42,935 nucleotides of DNA, from the NCBI GenBank assembly GCA_030532305.1, contig JAUNLJ010000001.1:1-42935 (forward strand), read 5' to 3'. This DNA is from Tissierellia bacterium (GTDB taxonomy: Bacteria; Bacillota; Clostridia; Tissierellales; Peptoniphilaceae). Positions 11,045-18,886 of the stretch are shown here, in pieces (position 1 is the first letter of the stretch; every line of letters starts with the position of its first letter). The notes beneath the pieces are model-generated. The model did no database searches, was not told where the DNA came from, and saw only the letters and a program-made list of their open reading frames with translations. Made by a program: the position numbers and the translations under genes.

Positions 11045-11404
11045 ATGGCAAAATTAACAAGTACTGTTCAATCTGGTGACTGGAAAAACGAAAAACACGT
11101 TCCTGTAATCCACGCTGAAAAAGCAGAAGGAAGAATTAACTTTGAAGTGTCCATTGGGGAAGAAATTGGACATCCCAACACGCTAGAACACTACATTGCT
11201 TGGATTAAAGTTTTCTTCCAACCTGAAGGTGCAAAATTCCCCATCGAAGTTGGTTCCTACGAATTTAAGGCCCACGGGGAAGAAGAAGTCTTTTCCTTAC
11301 CAGAAGTCAAGTCTGCTATTCAAACTGACAAGGCCGGTACCCTAACTGCCCTTAGCTATTGCAACATCCATGGCCTTTGGGAAAATGAACTAGAAGTTAA
11401 GTAA
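11045..11404 (+). CDS. Superoxide reductase, neelaredoxin type (class II)
   Basis: It reduces superoxide to hydrogen peroxide without making oxygen, a cytoplasmic defence of anaerobes. The ATG at 11045 (119 residues) follows an AGGAGG site; an upstream in-frame start would add a poorly conserved tail. The iron-site ligands are visible: the EKH group at residues 16-18, His43 (GHPNT), His49 (EHY) and the pair Cys106/His109 in YCNIHGLW. The N-terminal desulforedoxin domain of class I enzymes is missing, so this is the one-iron form. It is monocistronic, divergent from rpoB and followed by two tandem terminators. Its partner, normally rubredoxin, is not in the window. Confidence 0.94.
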   Translation: MAKLTSTVQSGDWKNEKHVPVIHAEKAEGRINFEVSIGEEIGHPNTLEHYIAWIKVFFQPEGAKFPIEVGSYEFKAHGEEEVFSLPEVKSAIQTDKAGTLTALSYCNIHGLWENELEVK

Positions 11405-11408
11405 GCAT

Positions 11409-11440
11409 AAAAAAGAGGAGGCCCCAGGGCCTCTTTTTTT
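11409..11440 (+). terminator. Terminator of the superoxide reductase gene
   Basis: The stem GGCCC/GGGCC, extended by A-rich and T-rich flanks, is followed by TTTTTTT. The A-run on the other side makes it potentially bidirectional. Confidence 0.85.
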
Positions 11441-11451
11441 ACTCTTCTTTG

Positions 11452-11475
11452 GGTCCCCTGCCGGGGGCCTTTTTT
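11452..11475 (+). terminator. Second tandem terminator
   Basis: GGTCCCC pairs with GGGGGCC around a TGCC loop, followed by TTTTTT. It backs up the previous terminator and just touches the stop codon of the convergent aldolase gene. Confidence 0.65.
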
Positions 11476-12118
11476 ATTGCCCGTAGGTCTTGGACTTGTC
11501 TATCATCTCCTGGATCTTGTCCTGGGGAATATAGGAGAGGCTTTTGCCTGTGGCTAGGCCCCGGATATAGAGCTGGGCATTAAATTCCAGGTTCCGGGTC
11601 AGCTCCAAGGCCCCCTTTAGGTCCTGGCCTCCTGCCACCAAACCGTGGTTGGCCAGGATGACGGCCCGGGAGACCTTCCCCAGGGCCTGGACAGCCAAAT
11701 GGGCTAGGGCCTGGGTCCCATAGGTTTCGTAGGGGGCCAAGGGGATCTCGCCCACCCCTGCTGTGGCCAAAAGATAGGAGACCGGGGGCATGGGGTCCCC
11801 TAGGATAGAGACCACCCCAATATAGGGGCTATGGCTGTGGATAAGGGCCTGGATATCTGGCCGGTCCTGGTAGATTTTTTGGTGGAGCTGCCATTCTGAA
11901 GAGGGCTTGCGGTCTCCTTCTAGGACCTCTCCCTCCAGGGACAGGGTCACCAGGTCTTCCTCCCTTAGACTCTGGTAGTCCATGCCTGACGGGGTGATTA
12001 AAAAGGCCCCCTGGCCTGGCAGGCGGAGGGACAGGTTGCCTCCTGCATTAAAGGTAAGGCCCTCCTCTTCCAGGATCCGGCCATGGGCCAGGAGGTCTTG
12101 GGCCAGCTTTCTAGTCAT
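11474..12118 (-). CDS. Class II aldolase/adducin family protein (L-fuculose-phosphate aldolase-like)
   Basis: It is 214 residues, a full-length zinc aldolase of the FucA/AraD fold, which cleaves or epimerises sugar phosphates. The N-terminal AGGNLSLRL phosphate-binding loop, the catalytic region TPSGMDY, the zinc histidines in HSHSPY (around residue 94) and the third histidine in ILANHGLV (around 155) are present. The ATG at 12118 follows AGGAGG located inside the 3' end of the YitT gene, and the two genes overlap by 8 bases, so they are translationally coupled. No sugar kinase or isomerase lies nearby, so the substrate cannot be told; L-fuculose-1-phosphate, ribulose-5-phosphate or methylthioribulose-phosphate chemistry are all possible for this family. 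Confidence 0.88.
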   Translation of the reverse strand: MTRKLAQDLLAHGRILEEEGLTFNAGGNLSLRLPGQGAFLITPSGMDYQSLREEDLVTLSLEGEVLEGDRKPSSEWQLHQKIYQDRPDIQALIHSHSPYIGVVSILGDPMPPVSYLLATAGVGEIPLAPYETYGTQALAHLAVQALGKVSRAVILANHGLVAGGQDLKGALELTRNLEFNAQLYIRGLATGKSLSYIPQDKIQEMIDKSKTYGQ

Positions 12119-13055
12119 GGCTGACCTCCTCTTCTTTTGCCTTCTGGACCCTTTCCCGTCTCTTTTCTATCCGCTCGTCTTCATAGAGTTCGTAGGTAAA
12201 GCCCTCTCCTGTCACCTCTGAGACACTAGAGACATACATAAAGGCCTTGGGGTCAAGATTTCGGACATACTCCCTTAGGTTAATGTATTGGCCCCTTTGG
12301 AGCACTGTTTGAATAAGGACCTTGCCGGACCCACTGTAGCCCCCCTTCACGTCATAGAAGGTGGAAGCCCGGTGGAGCTCGTCTAGAATATAGTCGTTAA
12401 TCTGTTCATATTCCTTGGACAGGATAATAATATCGTACATGGTATTAAGACCCGTTAGGATCTTGTCTAGGGTCCTGGAGTTGATAAAGACCCCTAGGAT
12501 GGCATACATCCCAAAGGCAGGCCCAAAAACAAAGGCAGACCCCAAACAAATAAGCCCATCAATAATAATCAAACTAGACCCCATGGACAGGTTAGAAAAC
12601 TTGCATAGGATCTTGCCTAAAATATCAGACCCTCCGGTGGAGGCCCCCTGGTTTAGGACAATCCCAATCCCTGTGCCTACCAGGACGGCGCCAAAGATCA
12701 TGTTAATAAGTAGGTCATCGGCAAAGGCCTGGTCCATGGGAGAAAATTTCTCTAAGATACTCAAGAAGGCCGAAGCCAAGACAGAGGAGTAGATGGTGAG
12801 GCCTCCAAAATCCCGCCCTATAATCAAAAAGCCTAGGACAAAAAGAAATACGTTTATAATCAAAAGGGCCAAACTCATGGGAATCCCGGGAACCAGGTTG
12901 GAGAATATCATGGCCACCCCACTGGCTCCCCCTACCATGAGGTTATTGGGGACCAAAAAATAGTGGAGCCCTGTGGTCATAATAAAGGTCCCCAGGGTGA
13001 TAATAAGGACCCTCTTTATACTAAAGGGTTTTTTAATTTCTTTCACGTCTAACAC
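12111..13055 (-). CDS. YitT family membrane protein (DUF161/DUF2179)
   Basis: A 314-residue integral membrane protein with five or so hydrophobic segments between residues 17 and 195 (for example VLIITLGTFIMTTGLHYFLV and the glycine-rich GTGIGIVLNQGASTGGSDIL), then a soluble C-terminal domain (residues about 205-290, with the GYSGSGKVLIQTV motif) that matches the DUF2179 layout. The annotated start is GTG at 13055; a second GTG four codons later (13046) is an alternative, and neither has a strong ribosome binding site. The function of the family is not established; a role in small-molecule export has been proposed for some members. It is co-transcribed with the aldolase. Confidence 0.88.
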   Translation of the reverse strand: MLDVKEIKKPFSIKRVLIITLGTFIMTTGLHYFLVPNNLMVGGASGVAMIFSNLVPGIPMSLALLIINVFLFVLGFLIIGRDFGGLTIYSSVLASAFLSILEKFSPMDQAFADDLLINMIFGAVLVGTGIGIVLNQGASTGGSDILGKILCKFSNLSMGSSLIIIDGLICLGSAFVFGPAFGMYAILGVFINSRTLDKILTGLNTMYDIIILSKEYEQINDYILDELHRASTFYDVKGGYSGSGKVLIQTVLQRGQYINLREYVRNLDPKAFMYVSSVSEVTGEGFTYELYEDERIEKRRERVQKAKEEEVSHD

Positions 13056-13109
13056 CAGCCTTTCTATAGCTTATCTTGTGACGTCTACCGTCTTTTTACA
13101 TACATCTTT

Positions 13110-13115
13110 ATTATA
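13110..13115 (-). promoter_or_regulatory. Possible -10 element of the yitT-aldolase operon
   Basis: A perfect TATAAT preceded by GTG lies about 55 bases before the start codon on the minus strand. No good -35 box is seen at the right distance. The bases after it, AAAGAT, recur after the -10 of other units in this window. Confidence 0.35.
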
Positions 13116-13191
13116 CACTGTCTCCTATACAAATTATAGGGCCTTTTTTTAAGGGGGTCTAGCCTGTATAATAAAGACGGTGATATATATA

Positions 13192-15522
13192 ATGAAAGAA
13201 ATCCTTCGTTTATCTGTGAGGCAAGTGGTAAGACAGGTCCTTCGCAGTGGCCATATTGACTCCCGTTTTTTATCTAAAAGACGGGCCCGGGAGGGGGTCC
13301 TCCTCCACCAAAAACTACAAAAGGCCTACGGGCCAGCTTTCCAGTCGGAAGTTCCCCTTAGGTGGGAAAGGGAATTGGACCAGGTCCACCTGGTCCTAGA
13401 AGGCCGGTGTGACGGCTTAAAAAAGGAGGGGGACCACTATCTTATTGATGAGATTAAGTCCACCCTCCTAAGCCAGGAGGAGGTCCTAAAAAACCCCAAC
13501 CCCCTCCACTGGGCCCAGGTCAAATTTTATGGCTACATGGTCTGTGCTGACAAGGGCCTAGACCAGGTCACCCTCCGCCTATCCTATATCCAGGTGGACA
13601 CGGAGGAGGTCTTCTACCTCCATGAGGACTGGTCCAGAAAGGGCCTGGAGGACTTTTTCTTTAGCCAACTGGAAAAGTACCTGGACATCCAAAGGGAGGT
13701 CCTGGCCTTTAGGGACCTGGCCCTGGCCTCTATGGGGGACCTGGCCTTTCCCTTTAAAAAGCCCCGGCCTGGCCAAAGGGACCTGGCTGTGGCTGTCTAC
13801 AATATGATCCAGCAAAAAGATACCCTCCTGGCCCAGGCCCCCACGGGTATTGGCAAGACCCTGGCCACCCTCTTCCCCTCTATTAAGGCCCTAAACCAGG
13901 GGCTTATCCGGGGGATCTTCTACGCCACAGCCCGGTCTACCCAAAAGGACAATGCCGCCAAGACCCACCGGCTCTTAGCAGGCCAGGGCCTCCGCCTCAA
14001 GACCCTGGTCCTGTCCTCTAAGGAGAAGGCCTGCCTCAATGATCAGCTGGCCTGCAACCCCCGGGACTGCCCCTATGCCAGGGGCCACTTTGACCGGGTA
14101 GGCCCCGCCCTTAAGACCCTCTATAAGACCAGGGACCTTTTTGACCAAGGGACCCTGGCCCAGACTGGAGAGGACCACCAGGTCTGCCCCTATTATATGC
14201 AGATGGACCTGGCCCCCTACTGCCAGCTGATTATTGGGGACTACAACTATGTCTTTCACCCCCAGATGTCCCTGGAAGAGACCCTGGACCAAAATTTTAA
14301 GGACTTTATCCTCCTGGTGGATGAGGCCCACAACCTGGTGGACCGGGGCCGGGACATGTATTCCCTCTGCCTGGGTCCAGAACCTATCCAGGCTCTTTTA
14401 AAAGAGGAGGGCCTAAAACCCGCCCTTAGGTCCCGCCTAGAAGACCTCCTTATCCAGATGGACCTGGTCTTGACCCCTACCATGACCACCTACCCCCAGA
14501 TGCCAGAAACCATGACTGACGCCCTGGAGGACCTCCTGGGTCACATGGACCGGGTCTTGGCCAGAACCCAGGAAGAGCCCTCCCAAAGCTTTATGGACCT
14601 CTACTTCCTCCTCTATGCCCACAGGGATCTTTTGGCCAGCTACGACCCCCAGGACTTTATTGTCTACTCGCCCCCCAAGGAGGACCGGATCTACACCCTC
14701 TGCCTAAACCCCGGCCGGGTCCTGGGCCTTAAGCAGGCCAGCTTTTCCCAGGCCGTCTTCTTCTCGGCCACCCTAGAACCCATGGCCTACCACGCCCAGC
14801 TCCTAGGCACCCCTAAAAACACCCACTATTTTCGGATCCCCTCCCCCTTTGACCCCAGCCATTTTAAGGTCCTTATCGACCCCCAAATAAAGACCAGCTA
14901 CCGGCACCGGCAAGACAGTCTAGACCAGGTGGCCACCTATATCAAGGCCTTTTGCCAGGCCAAAAGGGGCAACTACCTCTTCTTTTTTCCCTCCTATAAC
15001 TATCTCCAGGAGGTCTACCAGGTCACTAAGGCCTGGGATAAAAAGGCCCTGGTCCAGGAGAGAAACATGTCTGAAAAAGACCGGGAGGCCTTCCTCAACC
15101 ACTTCCTCCAAGACCAGGAGGTCCACGGCTACGCCGTCATGGGCGGGGTCTTTTCTGAGGCCATTGACCTGCCCGGCCAGGCCCTTTTGGGGGCCGTGGT
15201 GGTGTCCATGGCCCTACCTGGCCTGTCTCCAGAAAGAAATCTTATTAAGGACCTTTTCTACCAGAGGGGACAAAATGGCTACGACTACGCCTACAAGATC
15301 CCTGGGATCATCAAGGTCCTCCAAAGTGCCGGCCGGATTATCCGCAAGGCTGACGACAGGGGGGCCCTCCTCCTTGTGGACCAGCGCTTTTTAGAGCCAG
15401 ATGTTCGGGCCCTCCTGCCAGGGACTTGGGACCTGGACCTCTTTTATAACCAGGACCAGCTCCAAGACAAGCTAAGGGCCTTTTGGTCCCAGCCTCCCCC
15501 TAAAAGCCCCCCTTGGACTTGA
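13192..15522 (+). CDS. RecB/Cas4-like nuclease fused to a DinG/XPD-family DNA helicase
   Basis: A 776-residue two-part enzyme. Residues 30-170 look like a PD-(D/E)XK nuclease: H39 in REGVLLH, D74 in EGRCDG, E87 and K89 in DEIKS, and the QxxxY motif Q109-Y113. From residue 190 an Fe-S superfamily 2 helicase follows: Q-motif RPGQRDLAV, Walker A APTGIGKT (216-223), cysteines 281, 288, 293 and 332 spaced like the XPD iron-sulphur cluster, DEAH (377-380), FFSATLEP and QSAGRIIRK (motif VI). It probably unwinds and trims DNA during repair. The ATG at 13192 is chosen because GGTGA lies 8 bases before it; a GTG at 13180 would overlap that site. It is followed by trmL after 52 bases, perhaps in one operon. 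Confidence 0.88.
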   Translation: MKEILRLSVRQVVRQVLRSGHIDSRFLSKRRAREGVLLHQKLQKAYGPAFQSEVPLRWERELDQVHLVLEGRCDGLKKEGDHYLIDEIKSTLLSQEEVLKNPNPLHWAQVKFYGYMVCADKGLDQVTLRLSYIQVDTEEVFYLHEDWSRKGLEDFFFSQLEKYLDIQREVLAFRDLALASMGDLAFPFKKPRPGQRDLAVAVYNMIQQKDTLLAQAPTGIGKTLATLFPSIKALNQGLIRGIFYATARSTQKDNAAKTHRLLAGQGLRLKTLVLSSKEKACLNDQLACNPRDCPYARGHFDRVGPALKTLYKTRDLFDQGTLAQTGEDHQVCPYYMQMDLAPYCQLIIGDYNYVFHPQMSLEETLDQNFKDFILLVDEAHNLVDRGRDMYSLCLGPEPIQALLKEEGLKPALRSRLEDLLIQMDLVLTPTMTTYPQMPETMTDALEDLLGHMDRVLARTQEEPSQSFMDLYFLLYAHRDLLASYDPQDFIVYSPPKEDRIYTLCLNPGRVLGLKQASFSQAVFFSATLEPMAYHAQLLGTPKNTHYFRIPSPFDPSHFKVLIDPQIKTSYRHRQDSLDQVATYIKAFCQAKRGNYLFFFPSYNYLQEVYQVTKAWDKKALVQERNMSEKDREAFLNHFLQDQEVHGYAVMGGVFSEAIDLPGQALLGAVVVSMALPGLSPERNLIKDLFYQRGQNGYDYAYKIPGIIKVLQSAGRIIRKADDRGALLLVDQRFLEPDVRALLPGTWDLDLFYNQDQLQDKLRAFWSQPPPKSPPWT

Positions 15523-15574
15523 TCTCCCCATAAGCTATTGACAAAGAAGAAAGAAAATCCTTAAAGGAGGAAGC

Positions 15575-16042
15575 ATGAGCCTTAATATTTGCCTTGTTGA
15601 ACCTGAAATTCCCCATAATACAGGAGCCATTGCCAGAAGCTGTGGTCTTACCAAGACCCGCCTCCACCTGGTCCGGCCCCTGGGTTTTTCCACCGACGAT
15701 AAGCACCTTAAAAGGGCCGGCCTAGACTACTGGCACCTGGTGGATATTTCCTACTACGATTCCTTTCAAGAAGTCCTAGATAAGCATCCCCAGGCCCGGT
15801 TTTTCCTGGCCACCACCAAGGCCAAGAAGGCCTATTCTGATGTCTGCTACCAGGACGGGGACTTCCTGGTCTTTGGCAGCGAGACCCGGGGCCTTTCTAA
15901 AGACATCCTAGAGGCCCACCCAGACCAGACCGTCCGAATCCCCATGCTAAAGGACTATGGCCGGTCCTTAAACCTGTCCGTTTCCTGTGGCATCCTACTT
16001 TTTGAAGCCCTTCGCCAACTGAATTTCCCCTATATGGAGTGA
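15575..16042 (+). CDS. trmL: tRNA (cytidine(34)-2'-O)-methyltransferase
   Basis: A SPOUT-fold methyltransferase of 155 residues that uses AdoMet to methylate the ribose of the wobble nucleotide 34 of leucine tRNAs. The N-terminal LVEPEIPHNTGAIAR, the central FGSETRGL and the C-terminal knot IPMLKDYGRSLNLSVSC are all family signatures. The ATG follows AAAGGAGG by the ideal distance. It is followed by birA after four bases, so the two are co-transcribed, and probably also with the upstream helicase. Other SPOUT enzymes (TrmH, RlmB) are longer, which supports TrmL. Confidence 0.93.
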   Translation: MSLNICLVEPEIPHNTGAIARSCGLTKTRLHLVRPLGFSTDDKHLKRAGLDYWHLVDISYYDSFQEVLDKHPQARFFLATTKAKKAYSDVCYQDGDFLVFGSETRGLSKDILEAHPDQTVRIPMLKDYGRSLNLSVSCGILLFEALRQLNFPYME

Positions 16043-16046
16043 GACC

Positions 16047-17018
16047 ATGAGCCCAAAGACCAAAGACATTATTTTACAGGCCCTAAGGGACCATCCCGAC
16101 CGTTACCTATCTGGCCAGGACCTGGCTGACCAGCTTTCCATTAGCCGCCAGGCCGTCTGGAAGGCCATCAAGGACCTCCGCCAGATGGGACATCCCATAG
16201 AAAGCCTCCCCAAGCGGGGCTACCGGCTGGACAACCAGCCCCTCCCCCTAAGGGAGGACAAGATCCGACAAAGGCTAATCCCCCAAATAAAAGACCTCCC
16301 CCTCTGGATCTACCCCAGCCTGGACTCCACCAACCGGGTCCTCTCGGACCTGGATAAGGAGAGGGACCTCCCCTCCCTAAGCCTGGTCTTAGCAGAGGAG
16401 CAGACCCAGGGCCGGGGCCGGATGGGGAAAAGCTTCCAGTCCCCAGCCTATACAGGGATCTACCTATCCTTCCTCCTAAAAAAAGACCAGGGCTTTAGCC
16501 TGGACCTAGTCACCATCAAGGCCTCCCTGGCTCTCTGCCTGGCCATTGAAGAAGAAACGGACAAGACCCCCCAGATCAAGTGGGTCAACGACCTCTATTT
16601 GGAAGGCAAAAAAATAGCCGGCATCCTAACAGAAGGCAAGATTGAAAAGCAAGGGCTGACCCAGTCCATTGTGGGCATTGGCCTGAACTTTGCCACCCCC
16701 AGAGAGGTCTTCCAAGAAGACCTTAGGGACAAGGCCACCTCCCTCTTTGCCCAGGGCGTCTGCCGGGAAGAGATCATCGCCTCCTGCCTCAACCACTTCT
16801 ATGACCTGGAAAAAACCTGGACCCCAGAAGAAATTATCCAGGCCTACAGCCAAAGAAATTTAGTCCTGGGCCGGGAGGTCTCCTTCCTCCTAGGAGACAT
16901 TAGCTACCAGGGCCAGGCCAAAAAAATCACCCCTGAGGGCTACCTCCTAGTAGACGTAGACGGTCAGGAAGTCTGCCTTAACAGCGGCCAAGTCAGCCTC
17001 CTGGGAGACTGGTCCTAA
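16047..17018 (+). CDS. birA: Bifunctional biotin ligase and biotin operon repressor
   Basis: It activates biotin with ATP and attaches it to carrier proteins such as acetyl-CoA carboxylase. At 323 residues it has the long form: an N-terminal winged helix (residues 5-62, SGQDLADQLSISRQAVWKAI) that binds DNA, the catalytic domain with SLDSTN and the biotin loop GRGRMGKSF (around residue 125), KWVNDLY and GIGLNF, and a C-terminal SH3-like domain. The helix-turn-helix suggests that it also represses biotin genes, none of which lie in this window. The start is the ATG after GGAGTGAGACC. A strong hairpin follows the stop codon. Confidence 0.95.
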   Translation: MSPKTKDIILQALRDHPDRYLSGQDLADQLSISRQAVWKAIKDLRQMGHPIESLPKRGYRLDNQPLPLREDKIRQRLIPQIKDLPLWIYPSLDSTNRVLSDLDKERDLPSLSLVLAEEQTQGRGRMGKSFQSPAYTGIYLSFLLKKDQGFSLDLVTIKASLALCLAIEEETDKTPQIKWVNDLYLEGKKIAGILTEGKIEKQGLTQSIVGIGLNFATPREVFQEDLRDKATSLFAQGVCREEIIASCLNHFYDLEKTWTPEEIIQAYSQRNLVLGREVSFLLGDISYQGQAKKITPEGYLLVDVDGQEVCLNSGQVSLLGDWS

Positions 17019-17031
17019 ACTAAAGAAGGCT

Positions 17032-17060
17032 AAGGGCCCTAGGAAGATCCTGGGGCCTTT
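17032..17060 (+). terminator. Hairpin after birA
   Basis: A 13-bp stem (AAGGGCCCTAGGA with TCCTGGGGCCTTT, two G-T pairs) around an AGA loop. The following sequence is TTAAAAACTTT, so the T-run is short; termination is likely but may be incomplete. Confidence 0.6.
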
Positions 17061-17155
17061 AAAAACTTTAGGGACCTTAAAATCCATCTGGCCTCCCTTC
17101 CAAACCCCTTCTTTAAATTAAACTAGGCTCAGGTAAAATCTTTGCAAAGTCTCTC

Positions 17156-17184
17156 TTGACCTTCCAGACTTTTTCCAGTATAAT
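17156..17184 (+). promoter_or_regulatory. Promoter of tRNA-Ser and SRP RNA
   Basis: TTGACC (17156-17161), a 17-base spacer and a perfect TATAAT (17179-17184). Transcription would begin near 17191, just before the tRNA. It is one of the best promoters in the window, as expected for stable RNA. Confidence 0.85.
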
Positions 17185-17206
17185 AAGTATTCGTAAGTCA
17201 AGCTAT

Positions 17207-17297
17207 GGAGAGATGGCTGAGTTGGCTGAAGGCGCTCGCCTGGAAAGCGGGTATACGTTAACGCGTATCGAGGGTTCGAATCCCTCTCTCTCCGCCA
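17207..17297 (+). tRNA. tRNA-Ser (anticodon GGA)
   Basis: The acceptor stem GGAGAGA/TCTCTCC, the D arm with GGCTGAGTTGGCTGAAGGC, the anticodon loop CTGGAAA, a long variable arm (TATACGTTAACGCGTAT region) and the T loop GGTTCGAATCC are all present, followed by an encoded CCA. The long variable arm and anticodon GGA identify a class II serine tRNA reading UCC and UCU. Confidence 0.97.
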
Positions 17298-17307
17298 GTA
17301 TAAAAAT

Positions 17308-17577
17308 TTGCCATGCTAGACGGGGAACTAGCGGCACCCTGCACTTGCAATCCGCTATAGCAAGGTTGAATCCCCTACCGAGACTATATTTTTTGTGGTC
17401 TGCCCTAAACAAGTGGCGTTGAGGGTTGGGCCCTGCGCAACAGGAGCTTATGAACCGTGTCAGGTCTTGACGGAAGCAGCACTAAGTAAGAATTCTTGTG
17501 TGCCGCAGAACCACCTGGCCTGAGTTAACTATTTAGGTACCGCATGAAAGATCTAGCCGACGTAGGGTGCATGGCTA
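17308..17577 (+). ncRNA. ffs: Signal recognition particle RNA, large Gram-positive type
   Basis: The RNA that with Ffh targets secreted and membrane proteins to the membrane. The 5' part CCATGCTAGACGGGGAACTA with GCAATCCGCT matches the Alu domain of Bacillus-type scRNA. Terminal pairing is GCCATGC (17310-17316) with GCATGGC (17569-17575). The Ffh-binding tip GTGTCAGGTC...GGAAGCAGC is at 17457-17480, but its apical loop is UGAC (17468-17471) instead of the common GGAA. It lies 10 bases after tRNA-Ser and is probably processed from the same transcript. Ends are estimated from pairing, within a few bases. Confidence 0.93.
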
Positions 17578-17587
17578 CATATAAAAG

Positions 17588-17617
17588 AAGGACATGGTCT
17601 AGACCATGTCCTTTTTT
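17588..17617 (+). terminator. Terminator after the SRP RNA
   Basis: A perfect 26-base palindrome (AAGGACATGGTCT and its complement) is followed by a run of six T residues. It can also serve the convergent Nim-like gene on the minus strand, where TTCTTTT follows the stem. Confidence 0.92.
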
Positions 17618-17628
17618 CTTGCTCTCTT

Positions 17629-18195
17629 TTATTCCATCCGGCCCCATTTCATTTCCTTGCCTGAGGCGTCATATTTTTTTCTTTTAGCGGTTAAAGACTG
17701 GATGTCCACCCGGTAGACCTGGACCCGGGGCAGGCCAGAGGAAATGGCCAAATCAAAATAGGCCAGCTTGTCGGGGGTGTATTTTTTACAGATGAGGTAG
17801 AGGGCATGGATTTTCTCCTCCCTGTCCGCCACAGGGGAGGCCTCTCCCTCTACAAAGACCGACTCAAATTCTGTGGTGAAGACGGAGGAGATAAGTTTAA
17901 CCCCTGCCTGCTTGTCCTGGGCCAGGGCCTCTAATTCTTCTGGAGTAAAATTTTCTGGCACCTGGACCTGGCCCACAAAACTAATGCCCACCTGGGGATT
18001 TTTGGCCAGCAGGTCCACCTTCCGTCCAGCCTGGGCTGAGTGGAAGTAGAGGACCTCCCCTTCCCTAACCAGGGACAGGGGCAGGCTATAGGCCCGGTCC
18101 CGGTCTTCGTCTACCAGGGATAGGACCCCATAGGGGACCCTGTCGATGAGGTCCAGGCCAAAGTCCCGGCTCATTTCTCTATCTTTTCTTCTCAT
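17629..18195 (-). CDS. Pyridoxamine 5'-phosphate oxidase-fold flavoprotein, NimA-like
   Basis: It is 188 residues and starts MRRKDREM, the hallmark N-terminus of the Nim/5-nitroimidazole reductase family, which uses FMN (or haem in some members) on a split-barrel fold. The segment VPYGVLSLVDEDRDRAYSLPLSLV and the FHSAQAGRKVDLLAKNPQVGISFVG block are the expected barrel strands. The ATG at 18195 has a perfect AAGGAGG five bases upstream and overlaps the preceding gene by 17 bases. The real substrate is unknown; proteins of this family are widespread in anaerobes and resistance to nitroimidazoles should not be assumed. Confidence 0.85.
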   Translation of the reverse strand: MRRKDREMSRDFGLDLIDRVPYGVLSLVDEDRDRAYSLPLSLVREGEVLYFHSAQAGRKVDLLAKNPQVGISFVGQVQVPENFTPEELEALAQDKQAGVKLISSVFTTEFESVFVEGEASPVADREEKIHALYLICKKYTPDKLAYFDLAISSGLPRVQVYRVDIQSLTAKRKKYDASGKEMKWGRME

Positions 18196-18886
18196 AAGTG
18201 CCTCCTTTTTCTTTGGACTCTTTCCCCTTGGCTAAGCCCTCCCCCCTCAACCAGGGATGCTTGTGGTAGAGGCGGAAGCGGGGCCGGAAGCGGAAGACTT
18301 CCTGGAGCCGCCTTTCTAAATTAAAGTCCCGGACCACCCAAAAAAACCTTTGGTCCCCCTGGCCCCCTAGGTCATCTAGGCCCTCTAGGAAATTTTCTAG
18401 GGGGTCCACCAGCCTAAAGCCCTCCTCCTGGGCCAGGCGGTTGGCTGGTTTTTTTAGGCCTAAAAGGGCTGGGTGGGCCAAGACCAGGTCCTCAAAATCC
18501 CCAGCTCTGGCCAGGTAATCCCTGAGAATATAGGCCACATAGCCCCTTTCTAAATAGCCGTCCTGGGCCAGATTTAGGAGGAGGGGGGTCTGGACTAGGG
18601 GGTCTGACTTCCCAGGACCCGGCCCACCCAAATAAAGGGGGGACTTGAGGCCCTCTAGGCTGCCTAGAATGTCCTCCCAGTGGATATAGCCTGGCAGACT
18701 TTCCCCTGGGCTGATCAAAAACCTCCGGTCTCCTTCTAGCCTATCTAGGAGGTCCCCCTGGTCTTTTAAGGGACCCCGGTCCCAGGGAAGGTAGACCAGC
18801 TGGTGGTCTTCTTCTTTTCTTAGGTCCATAAAATGCTTGGCCCAGTAAAAGCCTGCCATGTCCCGGACAAGAATGAGGTTAGACAT
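18179..18886 (-). CDS. Unrecognised protein with glutamate racemase-like motif order, no cysteines
   Basis: I do not recognise this 235-residue protein with certainty. The order of motifs resembles the Asp/Glu racemase fold: a first strand NLILVRDMAG followed by a helix, HQLVYLPWDRGP (like IYLGDTARFPYG in MurI), RFLISPGES where MurI has the first catalytic cysteine, TPLLLNLAQDG (like CPLFVPLVEEG), and DLVLAHPALL where MurI has LVLGCTHYPLL. There is no cysteine anywhere, so it cannot be a normal racemase. The start is ambiguous: ATG 18886 (8-base overlap with ispE, ATGTCTAA) or ATG 18904; neither has a clear ribosome binding site, so coupling to ispE is likely. The gene is overlapped downstream by the Nim-like gene. 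Confidence 0.6.
   Translation of the reverse strand: MSNLILVRDMAGFYWAKHFMDLRKEEDHQLVYLPWDRGPLKDQGDLLDRLEGDRRFLISPGESLPGYIHWEDILGSLEGLKSPLYLGGPGPGKSDPLVQTPLLLNLAQDGYLERGYVAYILRDYLARAGDFEDLVLAHPALLGLKKPANRLAQEEGFRLVDPLENFLEGLDDLGGQGDQRFFWVVRDFNLERRLQEVFRFRPRFRLYHKHPWLRGEGLAKGKESKEKGGTYEKKR

Noticed and set aside
13975..14331. Antisense open frames inside the helicase gene
   Set aside because: Shadow frames; the plus-strand protein carries all helicase motifs in frame.
17156..17422. Open frames across tRNA-Ser and SRP RNA
   Set aside because: They run through stable RNA genes and contain the tRNA sequence.
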